Shown here in pieces: positions 5,739 through 8,247 of a DNA stretch of 8,247 nt. The stretch is taken from contig JASEHG010000085.1 in the NCBI GenBank assembly GCA_030018855.1, forward strand, positions 1 to 8,247, read 5' to 3'. Each line of letters begins with the position of its first letter. Position 1 is the stretch's first letter. Position numbers and translations under genes: made by a program. The notes beneath the pieces were generated by a model, which had not been told where the DNA came from, ran no database searches, and was given only the letters and a program-made list of their open reading frames with translations. This DNA is from Candidatus Brocadiaceae bacterium (GTDB taxonomy: Bacteria > Planctomycetota > Brocadiia > Brocadiales > Bathyanammoxibiaceae).

Positions 5739-6966
5739 TACTCCAGACACCGGGTATGGGATACTGGCAGTTACCACAGTGCCCCTCCTGGAGATGGCTC
5801 TTAGCCACCACAAAACCCACCCTCTTTATAACTAGCTCCTTGCATTTGGGACAATAGGTACTCTCCCCCTCATGGCCTGGGATGTTACCCAGATAAGCGA
5901 AATGGAGTCCTGTGTCCAGGGCAATCTGCCTGGCCCTCTCCAAGATGGCCACAGGGGTAGGCGGCAGGTTCATTATCTTGTAAGTGGGGTGGAAACGGGA
6001 GAAATGGATGGGGACGTCCGGACCAAGTTCCTGGAGTACCCAGCTACACATCTCTTTTATCTCTCCTTCACCGTCGTTCAGGGTGGGGACAATCAGCACC
6101 ACAATCTCAAACCACTTGCCCAGCCGTTTTAAGGTCTTTAAGGTCTCCAGGATGGGTTTTAGCTCCCCGCTGCAGGTCTCTTTATAGAACTTCTCCGTGA
6201 AGGCCTTAAGGTCAATCTTCACGGCGTCCAGATATTTGCATAGCTCCACCAGTGGCTCTTCCTTTATGTAACCGTTGGAGACCACTACGCTGGTGACGCC
6301 TTGCCCCCTGGCCATCCTTGCGGTGTCGTACATGTACTCGTAAAAGACCACTGGCTCTGAATAGGTGAAGGCGATGGTGGGAGAAGAACTCTGTTTGGCC
6401 ATCCTGACAAGGTCTTCCGGGGAGAGCCTAGTACAATCTATCTGTTCCGGCCTGAACTGAGATATCTGCCAGTTCTGGCAGAATTTACATTCTACGTTGC
6501 ACCCGGGGGCCGCCACCGAAAGGGCCGGGGTACCTGGGAGGTAATGGAAGAAGGGTTTTTTCTCTATAGGGTCAACGTGCAAGGCACACGCCCTGGAATG
6601 TACCAGGGTATAGTAGTCACCACCCCGGTTTTCCCTTACCCCGCAATATCCCCGCTCCAAGTCAGCAACCTTGCATCCCCTTGGACAGAGTTGACACTCC
6701 ACCCTGAGGGTCTCCAGCTTCTTGTAATACATGGCCTCCTTGAGAGGGAACTCCTTGTCGGATTGCCCCGTTACCAGACCCTCCGCCGACTCCATGGTGG
6801 CAAAGGCGGTAGCACCATCTGGTGTCAAGAAGGCATTCGGACAGCCCAGGCACAGGGCACCTGCGGCCACTGCCCCGGCCTTTAGAAATTCCCTCCTGGA
6901 GCTTGACCCCCCTTCGGGGGGAGTCCGCTTGGGGCGGATGCTACTCTGAGGTCTTTTAATAGGCAT
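5728..6966 (-). CDS. amrS: Tat-signal radical SAM protein, AmmeMemoRadiSam (AmrS) type
   Basis: This 412-residue protein has a radical SAM cluster-binding motif C156-N-V-E-C160-K-F-C163 in PGCNVECKFCQNWQIS, which would bind a [4Fe-4S] cluster and SAM. The preceding cysteines C91, C94, C98 and C108 (CQLCPRGCKV, then GYCGVREN) and the HSRACALHVDPIEKKPFFHY stretch are the AmrS hallmark. This family is related to pyruvate formate-lyase activating enzymes and is often linked to AMMECR1 and Memo proteins, neither of which is in the window. A C-terminal CPKC (372-375) and CGNC (397-400) pair looks like a zinc ribbon or extra metal site. Residues 23-41 (SRREFLKAGAVAAGALCLG) form a twin-arginine signal, suggesting export of a folded, cofactor-loaded protein. 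No Shine-Dalgarno precedes the ATG at 6966. The codons before the Tat motif contain stacked hairpins. The substrate is unknown. Confidence 0.88.
   Translation of the reverse strand: MPIKRPQSSIRPKRTPPEGGSSSRREFLKAGAVAAGALCLGCPNAFLTPDGATAFATMESAEGLVTGQSDKEFPLKEAMYYKKLETLRVECQLCPRGCKVADLERGYCGVRENRGGDYYTLVHSRACALHVDPIEKKPFFHYLPGTPALSVAAPGCNVECKFCQNWQISQFRPEQIDCTRLSPEDLVRMAKQSSSPTIAFTYSEPVVFYEYMYDTARMARGQGVTSVVVSNGYIKEEPLVELCKYLDAVKIDLKAFTEKFYKETCSGELKPILETLKTLKRLGKWFEIVVLIVPTLNDGEGEIKEMCSWVLQELGPDVPIHFSRFHPTYKIMNLPPTPVAILERARQIALDTGLHFAYLGNIPGHEGESTYCPKCKELVIKRVGFVVAKSHLQEGHCGNCQYPIPGVWSINV
6907..6938. repeat. Two stacked hairpins in the radical SAM gene's 5' coding region
   Basis: CCCCCC (6907-6912) and GGGGGG (6916-6921) flank TTC. 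Two bases on, TCCGC (6924-6928) and GCGGA (6934-6938) form a 15-bp degenerate copy of the TCCGCCT-G-AGGCGGA hairpin found at 3898 and 7026. Together they encode roughly residues 10-20 (IRPKRTPPEGG) just before the twin-arginine motif. They may be a mobile palindrome remnant read in frame, and could also shape translation initiation. Confidence 0.65.
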
Positions 6967-6972
6967 AAATTG

Positions 6973-6986
6973 ACGTTACAATTTAA
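6973..6986. repeat. 14-bp direct repeat, gene-proximal copy
   Basis: ACGTTACAATTTAA here is identical to 7103-7116, and the palindromic element 6995-7087 lies between them. This copy is immediately upstream of the radical SAM start codon. The sequence CATAAAT also occurs beside both copies (6964-6970 and 7087-7093), so the duplicated tract may have been longer and partly decayed. Confidence 0.85.
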
Positions 6987-6994
6987 CCAGCCGA

Positions 6995-7087
6995 GTAGCC
7001 GCAGGTCATGCCTGGGGCAGATTCGTCCGCCTGAGGCGGAGTGAACTTTAGCCTGCGAAACGAACGCAACCTAAAGGTTGCGGCTAC
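6995..7087. repeat. Composite palindromic element upstream of the radical SAM gene
   Basis: The outer 9-bp inverted arms GTAGCCGCA (6995-7003) and TGCGGCTAC (7079-7087) bound a 93-bp element. It contains a perfect hairpin TCCGCCT-G-AGGCGGA (7026-7040) and a second hairpin GCAACCT-AA-AGGTTGC (7066-7081) that overlaps the right arm. It is flanked by 14-bp direct repeats, looks like a small non-autonomous (REP/MITE-like) element, and has no coding potential. It separates the radical SAM gene from any older upstream promoter. Confidence 0.78.
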
Positions 7088-7102
7088 ATAAATATAAAAT
7101 CC

Positions 7103-7116
7103 ACGTTACAATTTAA
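7103..7116. repeat. 14-bp direct repeat, gene-distal copy
   Basis: This is identical to 6973-6986. Together the two copies bracket the composite palindrome and are best read as duplicated target sequence. The region marks the change from GC-rich to AT-rich DNA. Confidence 0.85.
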
Positions 7117-7304
7117 TGGTTATTATGTCAAGGGTTAGGGCTGGAGATAGGGACGAAGCGAAATGAATATTCTACATTATCGGATTGTCTGTGGATGCTG
7201 ACAGTAGAAACAAAATCAACACTCACAAAGGCTTTTAAAATCCCTCTACACTAAGACCTGCATCTTTATTTTTAGGTCCCAGTAATCATTTCTTTAACCA
7301 ACTG
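7117..7304. other. Gene-free AT-rich stretch downstream of the endonuclease gene
   Basis: I found no convincing gene, RNA or promoter here. GGGACGAAGCGAAATGAA (7152-7169) resembles part of a dispersed palindromic repeat known from other genomes, but no partner arm is visible. A weak inverted pair GACCT (7253-7257) and AGGTC (7274-7278) has a 16-base loop and no T-run. The whole gap between genes is 6967-7304, with the repeats above in its left part. Confidence 0.5.
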
Positions 7305-7808
7305 CTAAATAATTCCATATTCTCTACACTTTTCAAGAACAAGTTCTTTATTCTTACAGTTTTCAAGGATGAAATAATTGTCTTTAAAAGCCTCTATTTT
7401 GTTTAGCGAAATACTTTGCTGATTCATTTGCTCAATAAGTAAGGTTGGAACAAAATATAGTTCAAATGAATCTTTACCGAGAGGATGTAACCCAATTACA
7501 ACATCCGAGGTTAAAGTAGACTGTGTGTATTTTTTAACGTCGGACTTGTACTCCCTATCTACACCACCCCTCACACCACCAATAAAACTAATAGATTTTG
7601 TTGCTGTTTTCACCTGCGCACGAATAATGTTCTCCGCACCATCCTCCTCCTTAAAAACTATAATAATATCATATGGTGATAAAGGCAAATCAACTAATGA
7701 AACATTCTGATATCTCTTCATCAGAATTCCCACAACAATATGCTCATGGGCAAAACCCTCTACCGAAGCTTGGCGTCCTCTTTTTTCTTTTTCTTCTGCC
7801 TCACCCAT
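7305..7808 (-). CDS. Probable PD-(D/E)XK restriction endonuclease
   Basis: This 167-residue protein has no signal peptide or membrane segment. Residues 13-30 (QASVEGFAHEHIVVGILM) look like the first helix of a nuclease fold. Residues 44-69 (SPYDIIIV ... IIRAQVKTA) fit the PD-(D/E)XK core with D47 and Q65-V-K67, glutamine standing in for the usual Asp/Glu, a swap known in some nucleases. Next come a GGVRGGVDREYKSD stretch (77-90) and SDVVIGLH (101-108). I cannot name a restriction specificity or family. The gene starts 24 bp after a DNA methyltransferase gene on the same strand, the usual order for a type II restriction-modification pair, which is the main support for the call. Base composition is AT-rich, unlike the genes to the left. 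No good Shine-Dalgarno precedes the ATG, so translation may be coupled to the methyltransferase gene. Confidence 0.66.
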   Translation of the reverse strand: MGEAEEKEKRGRQASVEGFAHEHIVVGILMKRYQNVSLVDLPLSPYDIIIVFKEEDGAENIIRAQVKTATKSISFIGGVRGGVDREYKSDVKKYTQSTLTSDVVIGLHPLGKDSFELYFVPTLLIEQMNQQSISLNKIEAFKDNYFILENCKNKELVLEKCREYGII

Positions 7809-7832
7809 GTTATTATTATCGTGCCTTAGCCA

Positions 7833-8247
7833 TTACTTTTTTAATACTAAAATCCAATCTGTATTAATGCGTTCTTCCCTTGGAACCTTTATAAAGTGCT
7901 TGATAATTTCTGAGGCAAAATAATTTTCAACGTCAAAACCTACATTTTCTGCCAAGCTCTTTATATATTTCCAGTTCTCAAATAACTCTCCTCGTATTTT
8001 GTTGTTCCCGACAACAATGACATACCTGGCACTCTTTTTTAACACCCTGTAAACTTCGCAAAGATTTTTTTGCATATCATCCAAATATTTAAAAGCTATA
8101 TATGCCCGTCTCGGGTCCTTTTCAAAAATTTTAGCAATTACAATATCTGCATCCTTTATTCCTATTTCATGAAGTTTTGCATATTCAGCGGACGAAACGC
8201 TTTCTGTCCCCACATGCTTTTTCTTTAAAGGAGTTAGTGAACCTTTT
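7833..8247 (-). CDS. DNA methyltransferase, C-terminal part, N-terminus beyond the right edge
   Basis: The frame is open from the right edge to the TAA at 7833-7835, giving 137 residues. A GTG at 8213 is internal: KGSLTPLKKK precedes it without a stop and the KKHVGTES segment runs across it, a motif I associate with the downstream part of amino (N4-cytosine/N6-adenine) DNA methyltransferases. The rest also fits that group: MQKNLCEVYRVLKKSARYVI, then VVGNNKIRGELFENWKYI, and a terminal TDWILVLKK strand. The SPPY-type catalytic motif would lie outside the window, so the methylated base cannot be stated. Such enzymes protect host DNA from the partner nuclease, here encoded just downstream. Its low G+C compared with the left part of the window suggests acquisition with the nuclease gene. 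Confidence 0.78.
   Translation of the reverse strand, partial: KGSLTPLKKKHVGTESVSSAEYAKLHEIGIKDADIVIAKIFEKDPRRAYIAFKYLDDMQKNLCEVYRVLKKSARYVIVVGNNKIRGELFENWKYIKSLAENVGFDVENYFASEIIKHFIKVPREERINTDWILVLKK

Noticed and set aside
6544..6885. A 113-codon plus-strand open frame antisense to the radical SAM gene
   Set aside because: It lies over the conserved cysteine region on the other strand and shows no family features of its own.
7253..7278. Intrinsic terminator after the endonuclease gene
   Set aside because: The stem is only 5 bp with a 16-base loop, and no T-run follows in the minus-strand transcript.
8211..8213. GTG at 8213 as the true start of a short 126-residue protein
   Set aside because: The frame stays open to the window edge, and the KKHVGTE motif typical of the methyltransferase crosses this codon, so it is internal.

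Overview
The window looks like chromosomal DNA of an uncultured, Gram-negative-type bacterium. Evidence is a Sec signal peptide, a probable lipoprotein, a Tat signal on a radical SAM enzyme, and a large SAM-binding membrane protein. Gene content and the many GTAGGGGC-type palindromes recall Planctomycetota/Brocadiales-like or deltaproteobacterial metagenome genomes, but this is only an impression; nothing in the window fixes the taxon. Positions 1-7100 are fairly GC-rich. From about 7120 to the right edge the base composition drops sharply, to near one third G+C in places.

Layout, left to right. On the minus strand lies an export-linked pair: a secreted M1-type zinc metallopeptidase (740-2872) followed 48 bp downstream by a secreted TPR protein (1-691, cut by the left edge). 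Divergent from it, on the plus strand, are a 57-residue putative lipoprotein (2988-3161) and an 808-residue polytopic membrane protein with a central spermidine-synthase-like Rossmann domain (3240-5666). That gene converges on a Tat-signal-bearing radical SAM protein of the AmmeMemoRadiSam (AmrS) type on the minus strand (5728-6966). After a gene-free stretch (6967-7304) the low-GC right end holds a minus-strand restriction-modification pair: the C-terminal part of a DNA methyltransferase (7833-8247, cut by the right edge), then a probable PD-(D/E)XK endonuclease (7305-7808). Its composition suggests horizontal acquisition.

The most striking layer is not a gene. At least six short palindromes with GTAGGG...CCCTAC ends are scattered through the GC-rich part: one beside a stop codon (712-740), one between genes (3182-3207), one at a convergent gene junction (5670-5697), and three inside coding regions (2773-2800, 3849-3876, 3885-3921). 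The three coding copies are all read in the same frame (GTA/GCA-GGG-GC..., giving V/A-G-A ... P-L). They sit where extra residues are likely tolerated: just after a signal peptide and in a loop between membrane helices. A second hairpin type (TCCGCCT-G-AGGCGGA) occurs inside one of these, in a composite intergenic element (6995-7087), and in degenerate form in the N-terminus of the radical SAM gene. Two of the elements lie between direct repeats (25 bp and 14 bp) that look like duplicated target sequence. Together this suggests a REP/MITE-like mobile palindrome family that can add codons to proteins, comparable in concept to Rickettsia palindromic elements.
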